Shown: positions 1 to 6,343, counted from the first letter of the stretch. The stretch is 14,067 nt of DNA from Treponema sp. UBA1233 (GCA_002309305.1 DBWR01000021.1:1-14067); one strand, 5' to 3'. Notes: generated from the letters alone by a model not told the origin. Made by a program: numbers and translations.

Positions 1-22
1 GGTTCGAATCCTCCTTGGGGAA
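1..22 (+). tRNA. 3' end of a tRNA (cut by window edge), isotype unknown
   Basis: Only the end of the gene is inside the window. Seen: the last two bases of the T-stem 5' strand (1-2), the T-loop TTCGAAT (3-9), the T-stem 3' strand CCTCC (10-14), the acceptor 3' strand TTGGGGA (15-21) and discriminator A22. The 5' acceptor strand, outside the window, should read TCCCCAA. CCA is not encoded. The anticodon is missing, so the amino acid cannot be named. Confidence 0.8.
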
Positions 23-26
23 ATAA

Positions 27-58
27 GGCTGGCCCAATAAGTCAGCCCAATTTTTTTT
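27..58 (+). terminator. Terminator-like hairpin between the two tRNAs
   Basis: Stem GGCTGGC (27-33) pairs with GTCAGCC (41-47) through one G-U pair around a 7-base loop, and a run of eight T (51-58) follows. This is the standard rho-independent shape. It is odd that tRNA-Glu begins at 61, two bases after the T-run, leaving no room for a separate promoter. Confidence 0.7.
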
Positions 59-60
59 AT

Positions 61-132
61 GGTCCCTTCGTCTATCGGCTAGGACGAAAGATTCTCAATC
101 TTTAAAGATGGGTTCAACTCCCGTAGGGACCG
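61..132 (+). tRNA. tRNA-Glu (anticodon CTC)
   Basis: The full cloverleaf can be folded by eye. Acceptor GGTCCCT (61-67) pairs with AGGGACC (125-131), with discriminator G132. The D-stem is 70-73 with 82-85. The anticodon stem AAAGA (87-91) pairs with TCTTT (99-103), with loop TTCTCAA (92-98) and anticodon CTC at 94-96. The variable region is four bases, and the T-stem 108-112/120-124 closes the loop TTCAACT. The anticodon reads GAG (Glu), and the general pattern and discriminator G match bacterial tRNA-Glu. CCA is not encoded, so it must be added after transcription. The 3' end from 113 onward is repeated at 368. Confidence 0.95.
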
Positions 133-166
133 TTAGTAAGACTCCTATAAAGGGGTCTTTTTTTTT
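113..166 (+). repeat. Direct repeat, copy 1: tRNA-Glu 3' end plus terminator
   Basis: Bases 113-133, from the T-loop through the discriminator plus one base, are identical to 368-388. After a one-base length difference, 135-166 matches 391-421 through the terminator. This copy belongs to the intact tRNA. Confidence 0.9.
140..166 (+). terminator. Rho-independent terminator after tRNA-Glu
   Basis: GACTCC (140-145) pairs with GGGGTC (152-157) through one G-U pair around loop TATAAA, followed by nine T (158-166). It sits eight bases after the tRNA and ends the tRNA transcript. The same terminator is repeated at 396-421. Confidence 0.85.
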
Positions 167-367
167 GGTGGTATTGCAAGTTTTACCGGTTTTTTGCATG
201 CAAAAAATGCGAGCCTTCGCGAGCAAGGTGAAACTTGTAAGCAGGCGAAGACTGCTAGTTGAACCCCGAAGCTTCCGCCGACCAGGTGGGAGGAAGAGGC
301 GCACGGATGCGCCGGCAGGAAGCGTAGGCGTGGTGGAGAGAGCGAACAGGAGTGAGCGAAAGGAACC
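167..367. other. GC-rich folded segment between the two tRNA tails, no gene
   Basis: No credible reading frame is present. The segment is visibly richer in G and C than its surroundings and dense in hairpins. Bases 174-187 pair with 227-240 over 14 positions (two G-U pairs). Inside lies the perfect palindrome TTTTTTGCATGCAAAAAA (190-207). GGCGCA (298-303) and TGCGCC (308-313) form a tight tetraloop hairpin, itself inside a stem of GCTTCCGCCG (271-280) with CGGCAGGAAGC (313-323). A GTTGAACCC at 258-266 is the reverse complement of tRNA-Glu bases 110-118. Possibilities are a non-autonomous mobile or dispersed repeat, an island remnant or a structured RNA. The function is unknown. Confidence 0.6.
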
Positions 368-421
368 TTCAACTCCCGTAGGGACCGTCAAGTAAGACTC
401 CTATAAAGGGGTCTTTTTTTT
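368..421 (+). repeat. Direct repeat, copy 2: orphan tRNA-Glu 3' end plus terminator
   Basis: This is a second copy of the tRNA-Glu tail (368-387), a slightly changed spacer (TCA in place of TT) and the same terminator (396-421). No tRNA 5' part precedes it: bases 363-367 do not pair with 375-379, so it is not a functional tRNA. Duplicated tRNA tails of this kind are typical of integration into a tRNA 3' end, but partial duplication of a tandem tRNA gene could give the same picture. Confidence 0.85.
396..421 (+). terminator. Second copy of the tRNA-Glu terminator
   Basis: GACTCC (396-401), loop TATAAA, GGGGTC (408-413) and an eight-T tail, identical in stem and loop to 140-166. It would stop any rightward transcript from the structured segment before it runs into the convergent gene at 454-1197. 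Confidence 0.75.
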
Positions 422-453
422 GCCCACGAAAATGCGGGCAAAGTCTGCAACAA

Positions 454-1197
454 TCAACCGTAAACTTCCCAGAGGTAGGTTCTTCTTTTCCTTATCTTTC
501 CCTTGCTCCACCATTCATATTCATAGAATTCCTCATGCTCTACATCGTATGTTCTAAGACACTTGTACAACATGTCGCCGGATTGGGAATAAGCATATTC
601 CACTGTTGTTCCATTGCTGTAGCTTTCTTTTATGAGGTTTCCGTTCTTGTCATAAGTGTAGTCTACAGCTTCTCCGATAGACGGTTCCATATGGATCAGG
701 CGGTTCTGTTCGTCGTAATAATACCATTCGCTGCTGATGATGGCATCTCCCTCAGGATCTTCAACCTGGTATTTGGACAGGTTACCGTTTTCATCATAGG
801 TATAATGACCAACAAGGCCCGTGCTGGTTTTGTCTTCAATCAGCTTGCCCTTTTTGTCATAGGTATACCATATTTCATGGCCGTCAGTGTCTGATGTATG
901 AATCAGGTTGCCTTTTTTGTCGTATTCATATTCCGTTACATAATAGTTGTATCCCATTTCTGATTTGACGAGCTGGTTCTTTTTGTTGTAATAAAAGGTT
1001 GTTGCCGGCGCTACGGAAGGTTCATCACTCATGATCCTTCCCTTTTTATCATAGTCTTCAACCCTTACAAGCTGAACATCCCTGGTAAGGTCTCCTTTTC
1101 CTGGAATACTGAAGGTCTTTTCCTCTGCGTTGAGGAAAATGGCGGTAAAAGCCAAAAGAACGGCTGCAAGTGCATGTTTTTTTGTAAGTTTAATCAT
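454..1197 (-). CDS. Small exported YD-repeat protein
   Basis: The 247-residue protein has a clear signal peptide: lysines, a hydrophobic core (residues 9-21) and a likely cut after A24. The rest is about eight copies of a 20-22-residue unit of the form YxYDKKGNLI, near residues 49, 69, 91, 112, 133, 160, 181 and 201. This is the YD (RHS) repeat, known from large polymorphic toxins and wall proteins, where it forms beta-strand shells. Here there is no RHS core motif and no toxin domain. The C-terminus is rich in Tyr, Trp and basic residues (KGKIRKRRTYLW). The start is supported by AAGGAG seven bases upstream of ATG. It is a single gene, divergent from the one at 1463 and facing the tRNA region. 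Probably periplasmic or surface exposed; partner and role unknown. Confidence 0.85.
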   Translation of the reverse strand: MIKLTKKHALAAVLLAFTAIFLNAEEKTFSIPGKGDLTRDVQLVRVEDYDKKGRIMSDEPSVAPATTFYYNKKNQLVKSEMGYNYYVTEYEYDKKGNLIHTSDTDGHEIWYTYDKKGKLIEDKTSTGLVGHYTYDENGNLSKYQVEDPEGDAIISSEWYYYDEQNRLIHMEPSIGEAVDYTYDKNGNLIKESYSNGTTVEYAYSQSGDMLYKCLRTYDVEHEEFYEYEWWSKGKIRKRRTYLWEVYG

Positions 1198-1462
1198 GTG
1201 TATACTCCTTGTTAAGTACAGTTTATATTAATATAACAATTTACAGCGGATATTATAACATAAAATTGAATTATTTCCATATTTTTTGTCTGTTATTCGT
1301 GCGGCGGGGTATGGTGATTCAAACGGCATTAAAAACGAAATTTTAGGTATGTCCATTATCTTTAAGCGAATTTATGCCGATAATCAAAAGGATAAGGTGT
1401 AGTGTTTTTATTGATTGCTCACTTTACAATACTGAGGTTTGAGTATAAAATAGGTTAGGGAT
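1198..1462. promoter_or_regulatory. Divergent intergenic promoter region
   Basis: This spacer must carry both promoters. For the leftward gene a TATAAT lies on the minus strand (ATTATA at 1252-1257), 55 bases before its ATG, but no good -35 box is visible. For the rightward gene the best pair is TTTACA (1423-1428) and TATAAA (1444-1449) with a short 15-base spacing. Two imperfectly nested inverted repeats lie upstream of it: CGGCAT (1324-1329) with ATGCCG (1374-1379), and ATTATC (1355-1360) with GATAAT (1379-1384). These may be operator-like or chance. Confidence 0.35.
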
Positions 1463-3190
1463 ATGGCCAAAAACGGAAATGATTCAACATTTAATGAACT
1501 CGTAACGGAAATCAGCAATGAGGAACGCACAAGAATTCTCAAGGGCATGAAACAGGGGCAAACTGTCGAAACCTCTGCCGTTAACAATGACTATGAGCAA
1601 GAAAAAAATCAAACCGCAGAATCATCCCTAAAAGAACAGTTGAAAAAACAGTCGCTTTTCCTGCAGATTTGGTATTGGATCAAGGCGACATTCTCCAATA
1701 CTTCAGTCGAGGATGTGTTTAACAAATCATTGGTCAGTGCGATTGCAAGGGAAATTGAACATACATCACCTGGAATCATTGATTTCCGCAAAAAGAGCCT
1801 GACACTTGGCTTTTATGATAAATTCTGCCAGCTTAAAAAGGCAGCTGATTTTTTTGCCCCCTATCTTTCGCTTTATGAAGAAAACCCCGGTGCCATGTAC
1901 ACAATGCTGGGTATGATAATAGTTCCATCCGTAAGTTCTGACATTGAGAGGGAAAGTGATCCGTACCAGTATGCCTTGGACAAAGTTGTTACAGCAGAAA
2001 TGAAGTCAATCCTCGTGCAGAAGATGGACAAGATTCTTGACGGCATTTCTACGGCAAAAAAGTCGGAGATGTATGCGGCTGTCCGTGGAATTGAATGGCT
2101 GCGTCAGTTTGTAAAAATACCTTTCTCCAGGATTATCTCAAAGTTTTCTACAAATCAGGAAGGGATGTGCAGCAGTTTGTTCGGTTTGGTAAAGCCAGAT
2201 TTTTCTGAACTTACACGAGTAATGAGCAATTATGTTCCGCTTACGGACGATACCGTTCAGGCACTATACCTGTTCTTCCAGCGCAAGTCAAAGATTTCTG
2301 GATTTGCAGATGGAGTGGAAGAAGGTGGAGAAGGTGGAAAGGAATTTGCCAATGCCGCCGCCACACAAAACTCGGTCATCAAGATGTTCGTGCAGACAGT
2401 GCCGATATACAAGCTTGCAAAGGTTGTTTACGAAAACTCTCAATATATTCCGGAAGCCTATGGTGGAGGAGAAGACTGGTTCCAGAAATACAGGGCTCAG
2501 TGGAAACTGATGTTTGAACGCAGGTGGAACAATTGGGAAAGCGACTGCAAAAAGGAAAAGCTCAAAATCAAGCTGATGAGTTATTTCAGGATGTCAAAAT
2601 TCCCTCTGTTCCCATACAGGCCTTGGGAAAAAATCGATGGTGGTCCTTTGTTCCATTACGAACTGACTCTGGGATTCATACATTCATTCTTTAAAAACGA
2701 ATTCCCCACATTCAATCAGGCTCTTGCCCAAACATCTGTGGAAGGTGATTTCGCACTCAAGGAAAACAGGGTTGAATTCTCAGAGACTCTCAACCTTCTT
2801 ATAAAAATCAACGACAGTCTGGAGCTTCTTGCAAGTCAGCTTTCTCCGGGCGGTGAATATGGCCAGCAGTTTACAAAGTGGGAGAATACCAAGACCAGGA
2901 CTAATACTGATACTGTAATTCTGGACGGCACGATGGAAGAAATTGATGCGGCTGCAAGTGACATAATAAACCAGTTTGGAAAAGCATGCCGTTCAATGCG
3001 CAATTTGATGAGCGGCATCCTGTCGGAAAAAATAACTGCCTATTACGGTCCTCTTGTGAACTTGATGCGTCTTGGCGGACGTGAAAACAAGGAGTTCAGG
3101 GAAAAACTGGGCAAGGCAAAATTCAGCATAGATCATTCATACGAGATTTTGCAGGAGATAGAACCCTTGGATCTGTCCATCGGTGAATAG
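1463..3190 (+). CDS. Conserved spirochaete protein, DUF5312-like
   Basis: The 575-residue protein has no signal peptide and no convincing membrane segment, so it is likely cytoplasmic. The first 60 residues are polar and charged, followed by an amphipathic, aromatic stretch (LFLQIWYWIKATF, about residue 65). The remainder looks helical and mixed, with one Gly/Glu-rich loop (GVEEGGEGGKE) about midway. I recognise it only as resembling a family of uncharacterised spirochaete proteins (DUF5312); this is from memory of the family, not a search. The start has a weak ribosome site (TTAGGG, close to the ATG), and no other ATG lies near. The stop TAG directly abuts the first possible ATG of the pgeF frame, so the two genes are almost certainly co-transcribed. 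No catalytic motif is evident, and function is not assigned. Confidence 0.8.
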   Translation: MAKNGNDSTFNELVTEISNEERTRILKGMKQGQTVETSAVNNDYEQEKNQTAESSLKEQLKKQSLFLQIWYWIKATFSNTSVEDVFNKSLVSAIAREIEHTSPGIIDFRKKSLTLGFYDKFCQLKKAADFFAPYLSLYEENPGAMYTMLGMIIVPSVSSDIERESDPYQYALDKVVTAEMKSILVQKMDKILDGISTAKKSEMYAAVRGIEWLRQFVKIPFSRIISKFSTNQEGMCSSLFGLVKPDFSELTRVMSNYVPLTDDTVQALYLFFQRKSKISGFADGVEEGGEGGKEFANAAATQNSVIKMFVQTVPIYKLAKVVYENSQYIPEAYGGGEDWFQKYRAQWKLMFERRWNNWESDCKKEKLKIKLMSYFRMSKFPLFPYRPWEKIDGGPLFHYELTLGFIHSFFKNEFPTFNQALAQTSVEGDFALKENRVEFSETLNLLIKINDSLELLASQLSPGGEYGQQFTKWENTKTRTNTDTVILDGTMEEIDAAASDIINQFGKACRSMRNLMSGILSEKITAYYGPLVNLMRLGGRENKEFREKLGKAKFSIDHSYEILQEIEPLDLSIGE

Positions 3191-3238
3191 ATGAGGCAAA
3201 TCCGGCAATCATTCGGCTGGAGGGCTGGGGAGGGAATG

Positions 3239-4036
3239 ATGAACGGCGACTCTTTTTTTACTGGTTCATTTTACAGCCACGGTAATCCATGCACTTCCGG
3301 TCCAACAATCGGCATGACCTTGAAAAAAGCAGGATCAATGCGGTTCAGGTGGAACGAACAAAATCCCAACAGACAGGCCTTTCTTTCAACTCTGGCTGGC
3401 AGCGAAAAACAGATTGCCGCAGTTGAACTTATTCATTCCCAGACTGTGTTTGCCGTAGAAAATGCGGATGAACTGTTTGAATGTCAGGGGGACGGAATAA
3501 TCACGACCAACAGGAACATAATTCCGGTAATAACTGTTGCTGACTGCATGCCGATTTACATTTATGAACCAAACACAGGTGTTTTTGGAATGCTTCATTC
3601 TGGATGGAAGGGAACTGGAATCGTAAGGAATGCGATAGAGCTTGCACAAAAAAAATACGGCTCCAAACCGGAAGACTTCTGCATCGTTATGGGACCACAC
3701 ATCCACGACTGCTGCTACAATGTTGACGAGGAACGCGCCCAATACTTTCGTGTGAATTTTACTCCCGACTGTGTAAAGGAGATGCTGCCTTCGACTCCTG
3801 GATTTAACCCCGAAAATCCATTCCGGTTCAAGCTTTCCCTTGCAAAAGCAAATTTGAGCATACTCAGGGAAATGGGTTTGGACGAACAGAGCATCTGCGT
3901 ATACAATGAATGTACATGCTGTGATTCCAAATTCGGTTCTCACCGCAGGGAAACAATGGCACTCCCGCCAGATACCGATATTGAAACAAGACAAAGGAGC
4001 TTTACAGTACAGGCCGCGTGGGTTAAATTTAATTAA
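3239..4036 (+). CDS. pgeF: PgeF/YfiH-type multicopper oxidase-like protein (purine nucleoside phosphorylase family, DUF152)
   Basis: The family signature is complete: VELIHSQ, VADCMPI, GMLHSGWKG, then GPHIHDCCYNV and a C-terminal CTCCDSKFGSHRR. The His-Cys-His zinc set is H66, C103 and H120 counted from this start. Family members (E. coli YfiH/PgeF, human LACC1/FAMIN) act on purine nucleosides, and the E. coli protein has also been linked to editing of peptidoglycan precursors. The frame is open from ATG 3191, which touches the previous stop, but nothing like a ribosome site precedes it. GGAGGG at 3229-3234 serves ATG 3236 or, with better spacing, 3239, giving 265 residues, close to the family's usual length of roughly 240-280. 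It is in an operon with the upstream DUF5312-like gene. The stop codon is also part of the first heptad of the tandem repeat that follows. Confidence 0.9.
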   Translation: MNGDSFFTGSFYSHGNPCTSGPTIGMTLKKAGSMRFRWNEQNPNRQAFLSTLAGSEKQIAAVELIHSQTVFAVENADELFECQGDGIITTNRNIIPVITVADCMPIYIYEPNTGVFGMLHSGWKGTGIVRNAIELAQKKYGSKPEDFCIVMGPHIHDCCYNVDEERAQYFRVNFTPDCVKEMLPSTPGFNPENPFRFKLSLAKANLSILREMGLDEQSICVYNECTCCDSKFGSHRRETMALPPDTDIETRQRSFTVQAAWVKFN

Positions 4037-4125
4037 GAATTAAGAATTAAGAATTACGCATTACGCATTACGCATTACGCATTATGAATTACGCATTATG
4101 AATTATGAATTATGAATTATGAATT
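4031..4125. repeat. Heptanucleotide tandem repeat, 13 units
   Basis: Thirteen successive 7-mers fit the pattern (A/C)ATTA(A/C/T)G with no length error from 4031 to 4121, then a partial AATT. In order there are three AATTAAG, one AATTACG, three CATTACG, one CATTATG, one AATTACG, one CATTATG and three AATTATG. Variants cluster, as expected for slippage or unequal exchange. The array starts on the pgeF stop codon and ends nine bases before the -35 box of gltX. Confidence 0.95.
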
Positions 4126-4133
4126 GCCTCCGC

Positions 4134-4162
4134 TTGTTTTTTTTCGCTTATCTCATTATAAT
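4134..4162 (+). promoter_or_regulatory. gltX promoter
   Basis: TTGTTT (4134-4139) and TATAAT (4157-4162) are separated by exactly 17 bases. The start codon is 38 bases downstream. The AT-rich heptad array lies immediately upstream, where an UP element would be. Confidence 0.65.
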
Positions 4163-4200
4163 GTATCAAACATTTTACAAAATCGATGTGGGGGAAAATC

Positions 4201-5775
4201 ATGTCAGAAGAAGTCAGGGTACGCTATGCACCGAGTCCTACGGGATTGCAGCATATTGGCGGTGTAAGGACGGCCCTCTTTAATTATCTTTATGCCCGTT
4301 CAAAGGGTGGAAAATTCATTTTGCGTCTGGAAGATACGGACCGCACCAGATATGATGAAAAATACGTGGACAACCTTTATGACACCATGGCATGGCTCGG
4401 AATTGACTGGGATGAAGGTGGAGACAAGGGCGGAGAATACGGCCCCTATGTTCAGAGCGAGCGCTTTGAGCTTTATAAGAAATATGCCCAGGAACTTGTG
4501 GAAAAGGGAGAGGCATATTACTGTTTCTGTGATTCAGAACGCCTGGAAAGAATCAGGAAGATTCAGACAGAAAACAAGATGCCGCCAGGATATGACCGCA
4601 ACTGCCGCCATCTTACTCCGGAAGAAGTAAAGGAAAACCTTGCCGCCGGAAAACCCTATGTAATACGCCTTAAGGTTCCGCTGGAAGGTGAGACCAAATT
4701 CTATGACCATCTTCTTGGTGACATCATCTGGAAGAACGAGGACATTTCTCCGGATCCGGTTTTGCTCAAGAGTGACGGTTTCCCGACATACCACCTTGCA
4801 AACATTGTTGACGACCATCTGATGAAGATAAGCCACGTAATGCGCGCACAGGAATGGATTCCTTCGACTCCGCTTCATGTTCAGATGTACCGCAGTTTTG
4901 GCTGGGAGCATCCTGAGTTCTGCCACCTTCCTATGGTAAACGGAGCAGACGGCAAAAAGCTTTCCAAGAGGCATGGTTCAACTAGCCTTAATGAATTCAG
5001 GGCAAGGGGATACCTTCCGCAGGCAATCGTAAACTATGTGGCACTTTTGGGCTGCAGCTACGAGGACGGACGTGACATGTACACCCTGGAGGAACTTGCC
5101 GCACAGTTCAAGCTTGAACACCTTAACAAGGCACCTGCAGTATTCGACTACAAGAAGCTTGAATGGTACAACGGACAGTACATACGTGCATTGACAGACG
5201 AAGAACTTTACAAGTGGACCCTGCCGTTCATTACCGGAACAGGGGATGCCGCACTGGAGATAAATCCCGAAAACCCGCAGCCAAAGCCAAATGTCGGACC
5301 CGAATATTCCGGTGTAAAACTCGGTGCAGACGGTGAGCCTGAATGTGTAGACCAGTCCATGAACATGAGTTCAGCCGAGGTAAAGGCCGCACTGATGAAG
5401 CTTATGCCTTTGATTAAGGAAAGGCTACATTTCCTGACGGATGCCGCAGAGATGGTTCACTTCCTGTTTACGGAACCCGCAGTTCCCGCAAAGGAAAACA
5501 TCATTCCCAAAAAGCTTGATGAGGCAAAGACACGCGAGGTTTTGGTAAAGGCAAAGGATTTTGTCCAGAAGCTTCCTGAACTGGACCACGAGGCAAGTGA
5601 GGAACTGGCAAAAAAGTATGCGGAAGAGCTTGGCATTAAGCTTGGTGACTTTATGATGCCAATCCGCATGGCAGTAACAGGCAGCCGTGTTTCTCCACCT
5701 CTCATCGGTTCCATCCTGATTCTGGGAGTGGAAAAGAGCCTTGCACGCCTTGACCGCACTATTGCAGCCTTCTAA
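4201..5775 (+). CDS. gltX: Glutamyl-tRNA synthetase
   Basis: This class Ic synthetase joins glutamate to tRNA-Glu in the cytoplasm. The 524 residues open with the catalytic fold: APSPTGLQHIGG holds the HIGH-type motif as HIGG (residues 18-21). LRLEDTD follows, and KLSKR (residues 253-257) is the KMSKS loop. C108, C110 and C135 could form a zinc site, though the spacing Y-x3-C differs from the E. coli pattern. The C-terminal anticodon-binding region ends with the usual GSRVSPPL...ILGVEKSLARL. The frame is open from an ATG at 4186, but GGGGGA at 4190-4195 sits correctly for ATG 4201, where the conserved N-terminus begins, so 4201 is chosen. The region around residues 345-385, rich in Pro, Asn and Gly, looks like a lineage insertion. 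It has its own promoter and is probably monocistronic. Whether it also charges tRNA-Gln cannot be read from this. Confidence 0.97.
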   Translation: MSEEVRVRYAPSPTGLQHIGGVRTALFNYLYARSKGGKFILRLEDTDRTRYDEKYVDNLYDTMAWLGIDWDEGGDKGGEYGPYVQSERFELYKKYAQELVEKGEAYYCFCDSERLERIRKIQTENKMPPGYDRNCRHLTPEEVKENLAAGKPYVIRLKVPLEGETKFYDHLLGDIIWKNEDISPDPVLLKSDGFPTYHLANIVDDHLMKISHVMRAQEWIPSTPLHVQMYRSFGWEHPEFCHLPMVNGADGKKLSKRHGSTSLNEFRARGYLPQAIVNYVALLGCSYEDGRDMYTLEELAAQFKLEHLNKAPAVFDYKKLEWYNGQYIRALTDEELYKWTLPFITGTGDAALEINPENPQPKPNVGPEYSGVKLGADGEPECVDQSMNMSSAEVKAALMKLMPLIKERLHFLTDAAEMVHFLFTEPAVPAKENIIPKKLDEAKTREVLVKAKDFVQKLPELDHEASEELAKKYAEELGIKLGDFMMPIRMAVTGSRVSPPLIGSILILGVEKSLARLDRTIAAF

Positions 5776-5855
5776 AATTGCTTGAATTATAAAGACATTT
5801 CAGTTTTCTGATTGAATGTCACGAGATTGTCTATTAAGTTTGTAAAGCAGTGTCA

Positions 5856-5874
5856 TTCCGGACTTGATCCGGAA
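5856..5874. repeat. Palindromic repeat-like hairpin
   Basis: TTCCGGA (5856-5862), loop CTTGA, TCCGGAA (5868-5874) is a perfect 7-bp hairpin within TGTCATTCC...GGAATCTC. Closely similar GTCAT-CC-GGACTTGATCC palindromes occur as dispersed intergenic repeats in many bacteria (general knowledge). No T-run follows, so it is not a simple terminator. Another hairpin lies at 5794-5820 (GACATT with AATGTC, inner CAG-TTTT-CTG). Confidence 0.6.
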
Positions 5875-5904
5875 TCTCAACGCTAATACATTGCTTTTTA
5901 GACA

Positions 5905-5939
5905 GCCTTGCGGCATTTTTTTTGCTTTTTGCAAAAAAA
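5905..5939 (+). terminator. Weak terminator-like structure after gltX
   Basis: A short stem GCC-TTGC-GGC (5905-5914) is followed by A and eight T (5916-5923). The T-run also pairs as TTTTTTTGC (5917-5925) with GCAAAAAAA (5931-5939) around five T. It would end the gltX transcript before the padR promoter, but the GC stem is only three pairs. Confidence 0.35.
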
Positions 5940-5956
5940 TATAAATATTTTAGTGA

Positions 5957-5979
5957 TATACCTTGACAGATGAGGTATA
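5957..5979. promoter_or_regulatory. Candidate PadR operator overlapping the -35 box
   Basis: TATACC (5957-5962) and GGTATA (5974-5979) form a perfect inverted repeat with an 11-base centre that contains the whole -35 box. A direct repeat GTGATATA also occurs at 5953-5960 and 5982-5989, the second overlapping the -10 box. PadR proteins commonly repress their own promoters through such dyads, so binding here would block RNA polymerase. This is inferred from position and symmetry only. Confidence 0.5.
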
Positions 5980-5991
5980 GTGTGATATAAA
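5963..5991 (+). promoter_or_regulatory. Promoter of the padR operon
   Basis: Consensus TTGACA (5963-5968) and TATAAA (5986-5991) are 17 bases apart. It is the best promoter in the window. AGGAGG (6005-6010) stands six bases before the padR ATG, giving strong translation. Confidence 0.85.
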
Positions 5992-6016
5992 TTAACTCAT
6001 AAGCAGGAGGTATTCA

Positions 6017-6343
6017 ATGCTGAACTTTTCGGAAATATTGCGAGGCTTGACGGATACCATAATCCTTGCTCGGCTTTCAGAAGGAGACAGCTACGGTTAT
6101 CAGATCAACAAGACGATCAGTGAAGTGAGCCAGAACGCTTTTGTTCTAAAAGAGGCGACGCTCTACTCTGCATTCAGGAGGTTGGAGGAAAACCAGCTGA
6201 TAACGTCCTACTGGGGCGATGAGGATTCGGGTGCCAGACGAAGGTACTACTCCATTACGGAGCGTGGTAGTCAACTCTATGATGAAAATCAAAAGGACTG
6301 GGACAGGATAGAGTCCATGGTCAAAAAACTGATTTATGCTTAA
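6017..6343 (+). CDS. PadR-family transcriptional regulator
   Basis: The 108-residue protein is the usual size for a short (subfamily-2) PadR repressor. The N-terminal winged helix is plain: ILRGLTDTIILARL (8-20), GDSYGYQI (23-30), recognition helix EATLYSAFRRLEENQLI (46-62) and the wing with GARRRYYSIT (72-81). The short C-terminal helix (residues 85-106) should form the dimer. It acts in the cytoplasm as a DNA-binding dimer. It is first in an operon with a HAAS-domain membrane protein (22-base gap) and a DUF4097 protein, a gene order well known in Firmicutes. A strong promoter with a dyad across the -35 box suggests self-repression. The inducing ligand is unknown. Confidence 0.93.
   Translation: MLNFSEILRGLTDTIILARLSEGDSYGYQINKTISEVSQNAFVLKEATLYSAFRRLEENQLITSYWGDEDSGARRRYYSITERGSQLYDENQKDWDRIESMVKKLIYA

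Noticed and set aside
368..388. A second tRNA-Glu gene
   Set aside because: Only the T-loop and acceptor 3' strand are present. The preceding bases cannot form the T-stem or acceptor 5' strand.
108..395. Open frames on both strands across the tRNA-flanked segment
   Set aside because: They overlap the tRNA and both terminators, are rich in Arg and Ser as expected of GC-rich non-coding DNA, lack ribosome sites and show no known domain.
419..442. Terminator for the leftward YD-repeat gene (TTTGCCC with GGGCAAA)
   Set aside because: The hairpin is good, but on the minus strand it is followed by A, not T, so it is not a standard rho-independent terminator.
3386..3994. 202-residue frame antisense to pgeF
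   Set aside because: It is the mirror of a clear pgeF coding sequence, with no ribosome site or recognisable domain.
4031..4125. CRISPR array
   Set aside because: The units are 7 bases with no spacers; it is a simple tandem repeat and no cas gene is present.
4186..4200. Upstream start of gltX at 4186
   Set aside because: It would put the strong ribosome site inside the coding region and add five non-conserved residues; 4201 fits both spacing and family N-terminus.
4534..4974. 146-residue frame antisense to gltX
   Set aside because: It is a shadow of the gltX codons, with no independent signal.
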